A DNA stretch of 64,000 bases, from NCBI GenBank assembly GCA_028289445.1, contig JANQPO010000017.1, positions 351,537 to 415,536 on the forward strand, in the 5' to 3' direction. Numbering within the stretch: position 1 is the first letter of the stretch; every line of letters starts with the position of its first letter. Positions 18,824 through 28,690 of this stretch are shown here, piece after piece. Origin of the DNA: Tepidamorphaceae bacterium. GTDB lineage: Bacteria > Pseudomonadota > Alphaproteobacteria > Rhizobiales > JAKSCL01. Under the pieces are notes generated by a model. It worked only from the letters and a program-made list of their open reading frames with translations. It was not told the origin of the DNA and made no database searches. Position numbers and translations under genes: made by a program.

Positions 18824-20229
18824 TATAAGCCTTTCACCAGGTCAGCGGACTCGGAGTAGATGTCGCGGGACAAAACGAAACTCTGGTTCGCCGAGGGGCC
18901 GAACAGATGAAGGTTTTCCGGCTTTGTGTCGGCGTTGGTCACAACCGTGTTTTCATTGGTCGGAAGCGAGAAACAGGGAACCGGTATCCGGGCTGGATCC
19001 ACCCATATATTCTCACTTCGCTGGCTTTCGCATTTGATAGTGGTCAAGAAGTTGTCGACCTCGCTACGCGCGGCTTGCTCGGTTGACGAAGGCGCGCTTA
19101 TCGGTCGCACGTATTCCAGCGTATACGCATTGCCTGCCGGATGGTGGGTGTAGGCTGCATAATTCGTTATTCTGAAACGTATGCTCGGGTCCAAATCGTA
19201 GTAGTAGAACGCGTTGCTCTCAAAGATCGGTTCGCCCGTGGTGAAGTGAATGAACTCCAAGACTTGATCCGGTCTTTTTGTTTCCGGCACCCACGATGCA
19301 TCGGCCGAGCTGCGCGCCAACACTTGGTTTAAAGGGAACAAAGGAGCGGTCCAGATCACATGGTCGCAAGGAACTGTCTGGCTTTCCCCGTCCGCGTCAA
19401 TCTCGCAAGCCGAGATTTGGCCGTCGTCACCGAAGGCGAATTGGACCAAGTTTGCGCCAAGCAGAATGCTGCACCCGCGCGTGTGCAGATAATGTTCGAT
19501 TTTCTCAATGAACTGGCCGATACCCGCTTTGCGAGGATACCGGTTGACGCTGCCCGGTTGCAACGCGGCAGGAAGCTTCTCCTGATGCGGAAAGCCGATC
19601 CGACTTCGATAGCGGTCAGCAGCCATCATCTCGATTGTTTTGTCTACATCAGCAAGCACGAGGCGCGAGAAGGGGGCAAATGACACGACACTAGATGCAA
19701 GCTGATCCGACGGCACGCCAAAGAGGGTCATGAAGTAGTGATCGGCCCATATTTTGAATGTCGGGCCAAAATTGGTCTCAAAAAATACACCGGCGGTCTC
19801 GGCTTCAGAATAGTGAAGAGCAGAGCCCGCCTCAAACTCATTTCTCACTTTTGCGGCGATCTCATCTGGGAGAAGCGCGACATCCGGCAATGATGTTTCT
19901 GGATATATTCGCCCGCCATAGATCTTGCCGTGCCGATCACGCACTGGATAGATCAGTTCACGCCAGAAGCTGTCGTCAAAACCGTTGTCGCCGGAAAAGA
20001 AGTGCTGGAACAATGGCGGGCTAATTTCAGGTATCAGGTGTATTCCGCGGTCAAATTCCCAGCCTTCAGGTGTTTTGAAGCTAGCGTAAGAGCCGCCCGC
20101 GACTTTGGCTGGGTCAACCAAAACAATCGATCGTTCAGGATGCTGCAGTGCGATCGCCAATGCAGCGATTATACCGGCATTGCCAGCACCAACTATTGCA
20201 ATGGCTGGCTCGTCTGACTTCACCTTCAT
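18823..20229 (-). CDS. FAD/NAD(P)-binding amine oxidase / UDP-galactopyranose-mutase-like flavoprotein
   Basis: ORF 18823..20328; likely start MKVKSDEPAIAIVGAGNAGIIAALAIALQH near 20229. Confidence 0.65.
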   Translation of the reverse strand: MKVKSDEPAIAIVGAGNAGIIAALAIALQHPERSIVLVDPAKVAGGSYASFKTPEGWEFDRGIHLIPEISPPLFQHFFSGDNGFDDSFWRELIYPVRDRHGKIYGGRIYPETSLPDVALLPDEIAAKVRNEFEAGSALHYSEAETAGVFFETNFGPTFKIWADHYFMTLFGVPSDQLASSVVSFAPFSRLVLADVDKTIEMMAADRYRSRIGFPHQEKLPAALQPGSVNRYPRKAGIGQFIEKIEHYLHTRGCSILLGANLVQFAFGDDGQISACEIDADGESQTVPCDHVIWTAPLFPLNQVLARSSADASWVPETKRPDQVLEFIHFTTGEPIFESNAFYYYDLDPSIRFRITNYAAYTHHPAGNAYTLEYVRPISAPSSTEQAARSEVDNFLTTIKCESQRSENIWVDPARIPVPCFSLPTNENTVVTNADTKPENLHLFGPSANQSFVLSRDIYSESADLVKGL

Positions 20230-20281
20230 GAAGCGCTCCCCCTTCATCCGGTTTCGTTGCGAAGGCGCTCTGGCGTTCGCA

Positions 20282-21013
20282 TTATGCTGACTTTGCCGCG
20301 AACAACAGCCCGCGTGTAGCATCGACACCTATGTTGAACAAAGCGTCTAGTATCGAAAGGCCGGCAACGAAGTCAGAACCCAGTTGAGGATACTCCGCCG
20401 GCTTGAACTGGCTGTACTGCAGCGTAATTCCAGCGTTCGCAAAAGTCTGCTCGGATTGATAGTTTGCGCCACCCTTGCCGGAAAGATAGGTGTGTCCGTC
20501 GACGGCCTGAATCAAAGCGCACAGCTTGTGTTCGTTTCGCCCAGGTGCGGCGTAATCGGATGAACTAACCAGTGTCGTTGATAAGTCGAGCAGCTTTGCG
20601 ATGGCACAAATGGCGGATGCGTTAAAGGCAGCAACGCTCCGTTTGGGGCCATTGTCGTAGATATTCTCGATGTATGGAAAGACGCTGCTGAACTGGCTTG
20701 CCTTGCCATACGCGGCAGAGAGCTTCTTTTTGTGCTCGTCAACCCAATCCGTTTGACCGATTTGGATTTCGGCTATGGTCGCCGTGCTTTTGTACTGCAC
20801 GGGCATAGACAGCCACTTTTCACGACCATCCGTTTTGATACGGCTTCGGTTTGTGTAGCTGCCCTTTGAAAACTCCACATCGTCAAGGAACATGAAGACA
20901 TCGCAATTGACGATCTTGTGGAAGTACCCAAGCCAAGGAAAGAAATTGGGCTGATGAATGGCGACAACGCGTGGTGTTTTTGAGTCAGCGATCATGGGGG
21001 CGGAGTCCGTCAA
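20282..21013 (-). CDS. WbqC family protein
   Basis: 243 aa; VVAIHQPNFFPWLGYFHKIVNCDVFMFLDDVEFSKGSYTNRSRIKT. Confidence 0.88.
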   Translation of the reverse strand: MTDSAPMIADSKTPRVVAIHQPNFFPWLGYFHKIVNCDVFMFLDDVEFSKGSYTNRSRIKTDGREKWLSMPVQYKSTATIAEIQIGQTDWVDEHKKKLSAAYGKASQFSSVFPYIENIYDNGPKRSVAAFNASAICAIAKLLDLSTTLVSSSDYAAPGRNEHKLCALIQAVDGHTYLSGKGGANYQSEQTFANAGITLQYSQFKPAEYPQLGSDFVAGLSILDALFNIGVDATRGLLFAAKSA

Positions 21014-21657
21014 CGGTAAATGCCGCGCAAGAGAGTGAATGCCTCTGCATACCGGGTGCCGATCGTTACGCCGCGCGCGCGTGCAAGGGACCGTATGAAC
21101 TCCTCGTTCATGTAAGGACGCTGCTTCTGCGATACGTAGCAGGCAAGCGCTTCTATCTTGCGTTGAATATCCTCTTCAGTGACCTCGATTAGGAAATTCG
21201 ATTTGAAATCGATATTGTTCCACGGAACCTCATAGCACAGGATTGTACGCGTCTTGAATGCGCGGGCTGCCTCCTGCGCGACGGTTAAGTGGTCTTGATG
21301 CAGATCGTACTGAGTGGGGCAAAACACGAGGTCTGGCTGGATTTCACGGTTTAGCTCAACCATGATGTCTAGGACATCCTGACGATAGTAATTCAGACGT
21401 CGGACCTCGAAGTCTTTGATGTAGACATTCTGGCGATCTATGGAGAGTTTTTTCGCCGCCGCTTCCAGTTCGCGTGCGAGTGTCCCGTTGGGAAACCCGT
21501 CGGGCAAGCTTTCGTCACATGTGCAAAACGCCGTGTAGTGGACTTCGAAGCCCTGTCTGTGAAGCTTCGACAAGGCTGCGCCACAGCCTAACTCTCCATC
21601 GTCCGTGTGCGGGGCGAGCACCAATACCCGGTTGTTGACACGCAGAAGGCTTTCCAT
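21010..21657 (-). CDS. PIG-L family (LmbE-like) deacetylase
   Basis: 215 aa; VLVLAPHTDDGELGCGAALSKLHRQG, CPTQYDLHQDHLTVAQEAARAFK; 4-bp overlap with WbqC gene. Confidence 0.88.
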   Translation of the reverse strand: MESLLRVNNRVLVLAPHTDDGELGCGAALSKLHRQGFEVHYTAFCTCDESLPDGFPNGTLARELEAAAKKLSIDRQNVYIKDFEVRRLNYYRQDVLDIMVELNREIQPDLVFCPTQYDLHQDHLTVAQEAARAFKTRTILCYEVPWNNIDFKSNFLIEVTEEDIQRKIEALACYVSQKQRPYMNEEFIRSLARARGVTIGTRYAEAFTLLRGIYR

Positions 21658-21823
21658 GGCGATACATTCCCTGCTCCGGATCGCATATTCGCAATCGATC
21701 TCTTGTTTCCCAACGCAGCTTTCGCCTCGCCGTCGCGCAAAGCCTGGTAGAAAGGCTGCCTATCAATGTCATCTAAACTGTGCTTTATGCAAGCGGTTGA
21801 CAACGGCGAGTTGAGGGAAGTTC

Positions 21824-22918
21824 ATGAGCGTAGCGCGCCACCCGGCTGTTGCAACCAAACGGCGGCTTAAAGAGATGCTCGCGACGTTCCTGAAGAAGCA
21901 GGCGGCGCCAGGTAAGGCTGGTGCCAAAACACCTAAGGCGTCGTCAGACGAAAAATCCAGTGCAGCTGGAGGCGACGATACCACGCCGGCGACCCCTGTT
22001 GTCCTGCCTGAGATCAAACTCCCGCGCGATCCGTTGTCTGATCGCATCACCATGGACGCCCTCGACGCGATTTCGCCGTCCGAGCAGGTGGAGCTTGATG
22101 TGGCTGTGACGCTAGGTGACGCGAAGCGCCGATTGCTTGAGATTTTTGAAGATGACTCATTCGAACTCGACAAAGCGGAGCAATACCTGGCGGAGGCAAC
22201 GTTCCGTGAACCTGTCGGCGTCGCCGATGTCGTCTCAACACTCAAGAGCCACGGCGTTGCCGTTTTTCCAGCGATCTACGATGCAGAGCGCCTGAAGCGC
22301 GTGCAGTCTCAGTATGATGCCATGCTCGCCGGTGACCAGGAACACGCATACAGTGCGGACGCGCGAGCAGACACAGCCGCACATTCGCACGCGGTCACAT
22401 TCATTCGCGAATCGCTGCCGCTAGCCGACTACGACGAAATCCATGCCTTGTTCGGTTCCAAAATCATTGAGGAAATCTCCAGGCGCGTCTTTTCCGGGCA
22501 GGTCTTCGAGTTCAATCCTTCGTTGTATGCGCAATGGACCAAACAGACCGACGTTCCCGCGTCAGGCGTTTTGCACTGGGACAAGCAACTCACGTTGAAA
22601 TCGTGGTTGTATGTGACCGAGGGGACATCAGGCTACGGTGCGATGCGAGTCGGCATCGGCAGCAATCGTTGGCTTCGCCTCCTGCGCGAGGAGATCATGC
22701 ATGAAGGGGTAGGCTACAATGCCATCGACAACAGCGTCGATGAAGCCAGCCTTCCGGTCGTATCCACCGGTGGCCCCGCTGGAACTTTCTTCCTGTTCGT
22801 AACGGACACAGCGCACGGCGCTTCGCCCGTGGCGGCTGGCAAAACGCGCAACATCATCCGTTCCCAATCGCGCCCAATACGAATTAAGGAATGGGCTGCG
22901 TGGTCGGCGAAGCGATAA
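21824..22918 (+). CDS. phytanoyl-CoA dioxygenase-like Fe(II)/2OG oxygenase
   Basis: 364 aa; VLHWDKQLTLKSWLYVTE (HxD) and TDTAHGASPVAAGKTRNIIRSQSRP (H...R). Confidence 0.65.
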   Translation: MSVARHPAVATKRRLKEMLATFLKKQAAPGKAGAKTPKASSDEKSSAAGGDDTTPATPVVLPEIKLPRDPLSDRITMDALDAISPSEQVELDVAVTLGDAKRRLLEIFEDDSFELDKAEQYLAEATFREPVGVADVVSTLKSHGVAVFPAIYDAERLKRVQSQYDAMLAGDQEHAYSADARADTAAHSHAVTFIRESLPLADYDEIHALFGSKIIEEISRRVFSGQVFEFNPSLYAQWTKQTDVPASGVLHWDKQLTLKSWLYVTEGTSGYGAMRVGIGSNRWLRLLREEIMHEGVGYNAIDNSVDEASLPVVSTGGPAGTFFLFVTDTAHGASPVAAGKTRNIIRSQSRPIRIKEWAAWSAKR

Positions 22919-22955
22919 TCCGTCTAAACTGTTAGCAGCCAGAGTACTTTTCGTA

Positions 22956-24665
22956 ATGGACTTGGCCGCAGTCGGTAAGCTTTTCCTGGAAGCTGAAAAC
23001 AAAACCGATGTCGCACGCTTTGAAATACTAGGAATCCGTATCTGGCCGATTCTTAGAATTCTGCTGATGGTGTCCATCAACGACAGCAGGTACGCGAACT
23101 CGCCCCAAGACGAGGCGACCGAAGGTCGAATTCTTGCTGAGATGGCGAGACAAGTGAGCTACGGACGCCGACCGTCGGATGCTCACGACGCTACCCATTT
23201 GCCAGCGATCGAGCGCTTGCGCCGAGAGTATGTTCACCCCAGCCTTTGGATACCAAGACTGCTAGCAAGACGTGTTCAACGATTCTTGCCGCACCGGTTT
23301 TGGCGAGTGTTTGCTCCCGAGCCTAAGGGGTTCGCCACGATTAAGGCTGCGGCTGATGCGCGAGAGAAGTATGCGGCGACATCGAAAGACGCAGGCCAGG
23401 ACATCAAATCCGCTATCCAGCAGACTTTCGGCGGCAATGCTCCTGATTTCCTGCTCTTCACCTCAGAAGGCGCACACTACCACGCATTGGGTGACAAGAA
23501 TTTGTCTCCTATCGCAGATGCATGGATAGAAACTCTTTCCAATTTCGGTACCGTTCAAAAAGTCCTAGCCCGGCCGTCCAAACGCGAGTTGTACTTTTCT
23601 GGCGTGCACTTTGAGAACACCGAGTCGGACAAGGTGTTCCAAAACTTCTATGTCAGCGGGATAAACATTGCTCTGTATCCCGATTTTCCAATCAGTCAGT
23701 TTGAGCGTCTTGTGCAACTTCGCAATGACATGCGTCGCATCCACAAGATATTCGACTTCAGCGTGCCGAAGCTGATGAACCATCTTCGCGGGGTTCAAAA
23801 GGCAGCCTACTTTTACGATTTGATTTTCAAAGAACTCTCTCCAAAGTTCGTGTTTTTCGTTAGTTTCAGCGGGTATATCCCAGCCATTCATGCTGCAAAC
23901 AAACTGGGGATTCCAACGATAGACCTCCAGCATGGAGGTACCCCGCAAAACCACGTCTATCTTTCACATTACGAGCGGGTGCCGAGCGACGGCTATTTGT
24001 CGCTTCCGACGATGTTCTGGTGCTGGAATGAGGAAACGTGCGACGGCCTCAACCGGTGGTGGACCGGAACCCCGCGTCATAGCGCCAAGCGCGTCGGCAA
24101 TCCGTGGTGGAGCGAACAGAGCCGCCATTTCCAGGAACAAGATTTAACCCGACCGCAGCGGGATTTGCTGGAACACGCGAAGTCTTGTCGCAGCGTTCTT
24201 GTTTCGCTGGTACGGCCGCCAGACGACGTGCCTCCGGAGTTTCTGCTCAATGCAATCAAGGAGGCTCCTGCGGACTTGCTATGGAACATCCGCTTGCACC
24301 CGCTCGATCGGCAAAATCTGGAAGCCATGAACCAAGTGTTCGGCGAGCTATCTGAACGGGTGAACCTCGTGGAGGCGACGGAAGTGCCCCTGCCGCTGAT
24401 TTTGGATGTGACCGACGTTCATCTAACGGGTTACTCCACGACGTGGAAAGAAGCCGCGAGCCTTGGGATTCCGACCGGATTCTGGCATCAAAGCGCAGTG
24501 TCATCTTTTGGTTCTGGACTGGGTTGGAAAAAGAATGCGCTCTGCACGGACGCGGCTTCATTGTCTCAGTTCTTGGAGACGTCAAAGCGTGTCGAGGCGC
24601 CCGATGAGTTTTCGACCACCCTGGACATGCAGGCTATCGGGACCCTGTTGAAAAGCGAAGCATGA
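22956..24665 (+). CDS. putative surface carbohydrate biosynthesis / CDP-glycerol-transferase-like protein
   Basis: 569 aa; IDLQHGGTPQNHVYLSHYER, LLWNIRLHPLDRQNLEAM, DVTDVHLTGYSTTWKEAASLGIP. Confidence 0.6.
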   Translation: MDLAAVGKLFLEAENKTDVARFEILGIRIWPILRILLMVSINDSRYANSPQDEATEGRILAEMARQVSYGRRPSDAHDATHLPAIERLRREYVHPSLWIPRLLARRVQRFLPHRFWRVFAPEPKGFATIKAAADAREKYAATSKDAGQDIKSAIQQTFGGNAPDFLLFTSEGAHYHALGDKNLSPIADAWIETLSNFGTVQKVLARPSKRELYFSGVHFENTESDKVFQNFYVSGINIALYPDFPISQFERLVQLRNDMRRIHKIFDFSVPKLMNHLRGVQKAAYFYDLIFKELSPKFVFFVSFSGYIPAIHAANKLGIPTIDLQHGGTPQNHVYLSHYERVPSDGYLSLPTMFWCWNEETCDGLNRWWTGTPRHSAKRVGNPWWSEQSRHFQEQDLTRPQRDLLEHAKSCRSVLVSLVRPPDDVPPEFLLNAIKEAPADLLWNIRLHPLDRQNLEAMNQVFGELSERVNLVEATEVPLPLILDVTDVHLTGYSTTWKEAASLGIPTGFWHQSAVSSFGSGLGWKKNALCTDAASLSQFLETSKRVEAPDEFSTTLDMQAIGTLLKSEA

Positions 24666-25086
24666 TCTCCAGGATTCGGGTTGGTTTCGGTCCACACTGT
24701 TCTGGTGATCTGAAACAGGCTTGGGTGCACACTCAACCGACGTCCAGTTGGCTTGTGACCCGAACCCCATCTCTCATCCATCTGATTTGAGAGTCCGGGG
24801 CTTCGTTGGACTGACCAGACCACTCAGACCATTGGGCAGATGCCACAGAGGCGAGCTTCAAGGTGGCGGCGGTACAACTCGCCATTTCGTCTGGTCCTTC
24901 GTTTTCGGCTATGATCAGATTAGAAGCAGCGGGAACACAGACGATAAGTCCACCATGGAGCCGCGTCGGCGGTGTTTGCAAAGCTGGCACCTGCAGCATT
25001 AAAAAGGGCAAGACTTGCGCCCACACAACAATGACCAAGCGGATACGGGCTACGACCCCTCACGCAACAACATCCGGTCTCGCTCT

Positions 25087-26172
25087 ATGTCTGCACGCGC
25101 ACCCTTGTCATCTGCCTCGCATGCATTAGCGCCCTTGCGCATCGGGGACCGCGAGGTTGGCCTTGGGCAACCGAGTTACGTCGTTGCTGAGATCGGTATC
25201 AACCACAACGGCGACATGGCGCTGGCGCGAGACGGCATTGCGGCTGCAAAGGAGGCCGGGGCCGACGCGGTCAAGTTCCAGAACTACAAGACGGAGGATT
25301 TCCTCTCCGACCGGGGCCTCATGTACAGCTACGTCTCGGCGGGCAAGGAAGTCACCGAGCCGCAGTACGACATGTTCAAGCGTTACGAGTTGAGCGACAC
25401 ACAAGTCGTCGACTTGGCGGAGTACGCCAAGCAGCAGCGTATCGATTTCCACGCTACGCCAACGAGCAAGGCCGGTATCGATGTGCTCATGGCGGCTGGT
25501 GTCGGTGTTTTGAAGAACGGCTCAGACTTTCTTGGCCATCTGCCACTTATTCAAGACATGGGGCGCACGGGCCTACCGACAGTGTTGTCGACGGGCATGG
25601 CCTCCGCGTCGGCTATCGAAGATGCGATCAATGCGTTCAGGAGTACCGGAAATGAGCAACTCATCGTGCTCCATTGCGTGTCCAAATATCCGACACCCGC
25701 GAATGAGTTGAATTTAAACCGCATTGCTACCTTGCGCGACAGCTTTGGAACGCATGTTGGGTTTTCCGACCATAGCGAAGGTGTCGCGGCGGCAGCCATC
25801 GCTGTCTCGATGGGGGCTGTGTGGATCGAAAAGCACTTCACAATCTCACGGGATTTACCGGGCCCGGATCACCGTTTTTCGTCCACGCCCGATGAACTGG
25901 CCGCGCTTGTTCGAGCTTGCCGAACGGCGGATCAAGCGATGGGCAGAGGCGCTTTGGCGAGTGGCACGGCTGAAGCTGTGTCGGCTGGCAGTTTCACACT
26001 CTCCTGCGTGGCGGCGCGCGACATGAGCCCAGGTGAAAGAGTCAGTGCTGACGACATCGCGTTTCGTCGTCCCGGCAATGGTTGGCCGCCGAGCTTGAGT
26101 GAAAAACTTGTTGGCCGGACGCTCAAGAATGCCGTCGAGTCCGGGCATTTGTTTTCGCTCGATGACTTCTAG
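25087..26172 (+). CDS. N-acetylneuraminate/pseudaminate synthase family protein (NeuB family, canonical motifs)
   Basis: YVVAEIGINHNGD, ADAVKFQNYKTEDF, HVGFSDHSEG, WIEKHFTISRDLPGPDHRFS, C-terminal SAF-like RRPGNGWPPS; start MSARAP at 25087. Confidence 0.9.
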   Translation: MSARAPLSSASHALAPLRIGDREVGLGQPSYVVAEIGINHNGDMALARDGIAAAKEAGADAVKFQNYKTEDFLSDRGLMYSYVSAGKEVTEPQYDMFKRYELSDTQVVDLAEYAKQQRIDFHATPTSKAGIDVLMAAGVGVLKNGSDFLGHLPLIQDMGRTGLPTVLSTGMASASAIEDAINAFRSTGNEQLIVLHCVSKYPTPANELNLNRIATLRDSFGTHVGFSDHSEGVAAAAIAVSMGAVWIEKHFTISRDLPGPDHRFSSTPDELAALVRACRTADQAMGRGALASGTAEAVSAGSFTLSCVAARDMSPGERVSADDIAFRRPGNGWPPSLSEKLVGRTLKNAVESGHLFSLDDF

Positions 26173-26181
26173 GATGCGCGA

Positions 26182-26850
26182 ATGATCGACCCAATTTGGG
26201 AGGAACGGTATAGCGCCGGCGTGCAACAGCGGTATCCGTGGTCGCAAGTGGTCAGCTTTGTCATGCGCTATCGCTCCCGTGACAAACCACGCGAGCAGAC
26301 GCGCATTTTGGAGATTGGCTGCGGCACTGGCGGCAATCTTTGGTTCGCGGCACGCGAGGGATTCGTGGTTACGGGACGTGACGGGAGCGAGAGCGCGATT
26401 GCAACGGCGACAAAGCGGTTTACCGAAGAGGGTTTGAGCGGCGATTTCTCTGTGGCGACGTTTGATCGGATGATCTTGCCGTCTGGCCACTTCGATCTGG
26501 TTATCGACCGGGGCGCGCTCACATGCGTCTCATATAGCACGATCAAGGACACCGTTTCACGCGTCCATGACGCGCTTGCGCCCGGTGGCGCGTTTCTCTT
26601 TACGCCCTTTGCAACCCAGCACCATGTGCGTGCGACCGCCAGTAAGATCGAAGACAAGTTGGCAACCGGCCTCAAGCCCGAGGCAGAACGCAACTACGGA
26701 GCCCTATCGTTCTTGACCGAGGACGACGTGCGCGCGGTTTTCTCGAACGGTTGGAGCCTCGTCGAACTGCAACGCATCGATCACCACGACCTACTGAACC
26801 AACACGATTTCATCGTCTCGGAATGGCAGGCGGTGGCACGGAAGGTGTGA
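26182..26850 (+). CDS. class I SAM-dependent methyltransferase
   Basis: 222 aa; ILEIGCGTGGNLWFAAREGF. Confidence 0.88.
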   Translation: MIDPIWEERYSAGVQQRYPWSQVVSFVMRYRSRDKPREQTRILEIGCGTGGNLWFAAREGFVVTGRDGSESAIATATKRFTEEGLSGDFSVATFDRMILPSGHFDLVIDRGALTCVSYSTIKDTVSRVHDALAPGGAFLFTPFATQHHVRATASKIEDKLATGLKPEAERNYGALSFLTEDDVRAVFSNGWSLVELQRIDHHDLLNQHDFIVSEWQAVARKV

Positions 26851-26856
26851 CACTCC

Positions 26857-27357
26857 TTGGAAATCCACTTGCGGCCGGCGGTTACGGATGATGTGCGCAC
26901 TCTGTTTGAATGGCGCAACTTGTCCGAAATAGTGAGGCTTTCATCATCGCAGGTTGAGGTGGACTGGGACAGCCATCAGGCTTGGTTCACCGCTGCGCTG
27001 GCAAACAGGGATCAGCACCTGATCAATGTCGTTGTGATTGGCGGGCGCGACGCAGGCCTAGTTCGGTTCGACCGCGCTTATGGTAATCCGGAGCAAGCGA
27101 CCATATCCGCATACTTGCTGCCGGGTGAAACCGGGCAGGGCGCGGGTTATAAAGCGATCATGACCGGCAACCGGAGAGCCGTAGAAGCGTGGGACGACTT
27201 TTATGAGGTCATTGCCCATGTGCGCAGCGACAATGCCCGCGGTGTAAGGAGTTTCCAGAAAGCGGGTTTTGTGGAATGTCGAGACGAACAAATCGCTGGC
27301 CATCGAACGCTTTCCATTGATCGAGGCACGATTTTGCAGCAGCTAGTCCCATCATGA
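26857..27357 (+). CDS. GNAT N-acetyltransferase, PseH-like
   Basis: 166 aa; LRPAVTDDVRTLFEWRN, HVRSDNARGVRSFQKAGF; TTG start; in a nonulosonate cluster. Confidence 0.75.
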   Translation: MEIHLRPAVTDDVRTLFEWRNLSEIVRLSSSQVEVDWDSHQAWFTAALANRDQHLINVVVIGGRDAGLVRFDRAYGNPEQATISAYLLPGETGQGAGYKAIMTGNRRAVEAWDDFYEVIAHVRSDNARGVRSFQKAGFVECRDEQIAGHRTLSIDRGTILQQLVPS

Positions 27358-27971
27358 CCTCACCAGATCGTCGACAACATGTCATTGATACCTTCTCTAA
27401 ACACCTGCGTGAGCATGGAGACGGTGCACAGGCCGTTGGGTGGGGTAGCGACGCGTCTCAGGCCAAGCGTTTCAGCGTATTGGCGCAGATTGGCGATATC
27501 CAAGGTGTCTCCATACTGGATGTAGGGTGCGGGCTGGGGCATTTTTTTCGGTGGTTGAAAGCGAACGAGCTCTCCGTCGATTACACCGGTCTCGATATCA
27601 CGCCGGAGATGGTGACGCGGGCGAGAGCGGAACATCCGGACGGGGTTTTTGAGAACGGCTCCGTTGAAGATGTTGTCTCCAGCGGTGTTGCGCGTTTCGA
27701 CTATGTGTTCGCAAGCGGGATTTTTTATCTCGACGTCGATGGCGGCTACGAGGCCATGGCGGCTACGCTTCGCGCCATGTTTGCGCTTAGCAACAATGGA
27801 GTAGCCTTCAACACGCTGAGCACTTGGGCAGACCAGCGCGATGCCGGTGAGTTTTATGCGGACCCGGCTGAAACGTTATCGCTGTGCCGAGAAATCACGC
27901 GGTGGGTGCGCCTCCGTCATGACTACCACCCCGCCGATTTCACCTGTTACCTCTACAGGCAAGCGTTGTGA
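27354..27971 (+). CDS. class I SAM-dependent methyltransferase
   Basis: 205 aa; ILDVGCGLGHFFRWLKANELSVDYTGLDITPEMV. Confidence 0.88.
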   Translation: MTSPDRRQHVIDTFSKHLREHGDGAQAVGWGSDASQAKRFSVLAQIGDIQGVSILDVGCGLGHFFRWLKANELSVDYTGLDITPEMVTRARAEHPDGVFENGSVEDVVSSGVARFDYVFASGIFYLDVDGGYEAMAATLRAMFALSNNGVAFNTLSTWADQRDAGEFYADPAETLSLCREITRWVRLRHDYHPADFTCYLYRQAL

Positions 27972-28690
27972 AGCACGTCACGATCATGCAGCCAGCCTAC
28001 CTGCCTTGGCTGGGCTTTTTCGACCGCGTGCTACTGGCCGACTATCTCATCATTCTCGATCATGTTCCGATTGACAAGAATTCCAAAACCAAATTCGCCA
28101 ACCGCAATCGCATTCGGCAGGGCGATAAGGCCAATTGGCTGACGATTCCCGTCTTGGCGCGTGGCGAGCATGCAGGCGCGCCGCTTAACGCGATCGGCAT
28201 TTCCCCGGATCATGATTGGCAGAGGAAACACCTGGCCTCATTGCGCGGTGCCTACGCCAAGGCACCATGCTTTCGCGACCTGTTCGCACAAATCGAGGCT
28301 ATCATTTCCGCACCCGCGGCCCGACTCATGGATGTGACTGAGCCGTTGAACCGCTGTTTTCTGCAAACCCTAGCGATTGAAACGCCCGTGGCCTACAGCT
28401 CCGACATGGAGCCAAAGGAGACCAAATCGGCCCTGATTGCCGAACTATGCGCGAAAGCCGGAGCAACTCATTACATTTCAGGGCCCTTCGGGCGCGATTA
28501 TCTCGATTGTGATGCTTTCAAACAGCAAGGCATTGAAGTTCTATTTCACGACTACCGGCATCCAAAGTACGCTCAATTTCAAGGTGAACCATTCATGCCG
28601 TACATGTGTATCGCAGACCTCTTGTTCAACGTGGGTACCGAAGCCTTGAGTATCCTGCGCACTGATCGCTCCGCCTTGGTGAACACATGA
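27968..28690 (+). CDS. WbqC family protein (second copy)
   Basis: 240 aa; VTIMQPAYLPWLGFFDRVLLADYLIILDHV. Confidence 0.88.
   Translation: MKHVTIMQPAYLPWLGFFDRVLLADYLIILDHVPIDKNSKTKFANRNRIRQGDKANWLTIPVLARGEHAGAPLNAIGISPDHDWQRKHLASLRGAYAKAPCFRDLFAQIEAIISAPAARLMDVTEPLNRCFLQTLAIETPVAYSSDMEPKETKSALIAELCAKAGATHYISGPFGRDYLDCDAFKQQGIEVLFHDYRHPKYAQFQGEPFMPYMCIADLLFNVGTEALSILRTDRSALVNT

Noticed and set aside
24666-25086. ~420-bp gap with several short ORFs (e.g. 24733..25038 minus, 101 aa)
   Set aside because: No family signature, start context or coupling to neighbours; could be eroded coding DNA but not supportable from sequence alone
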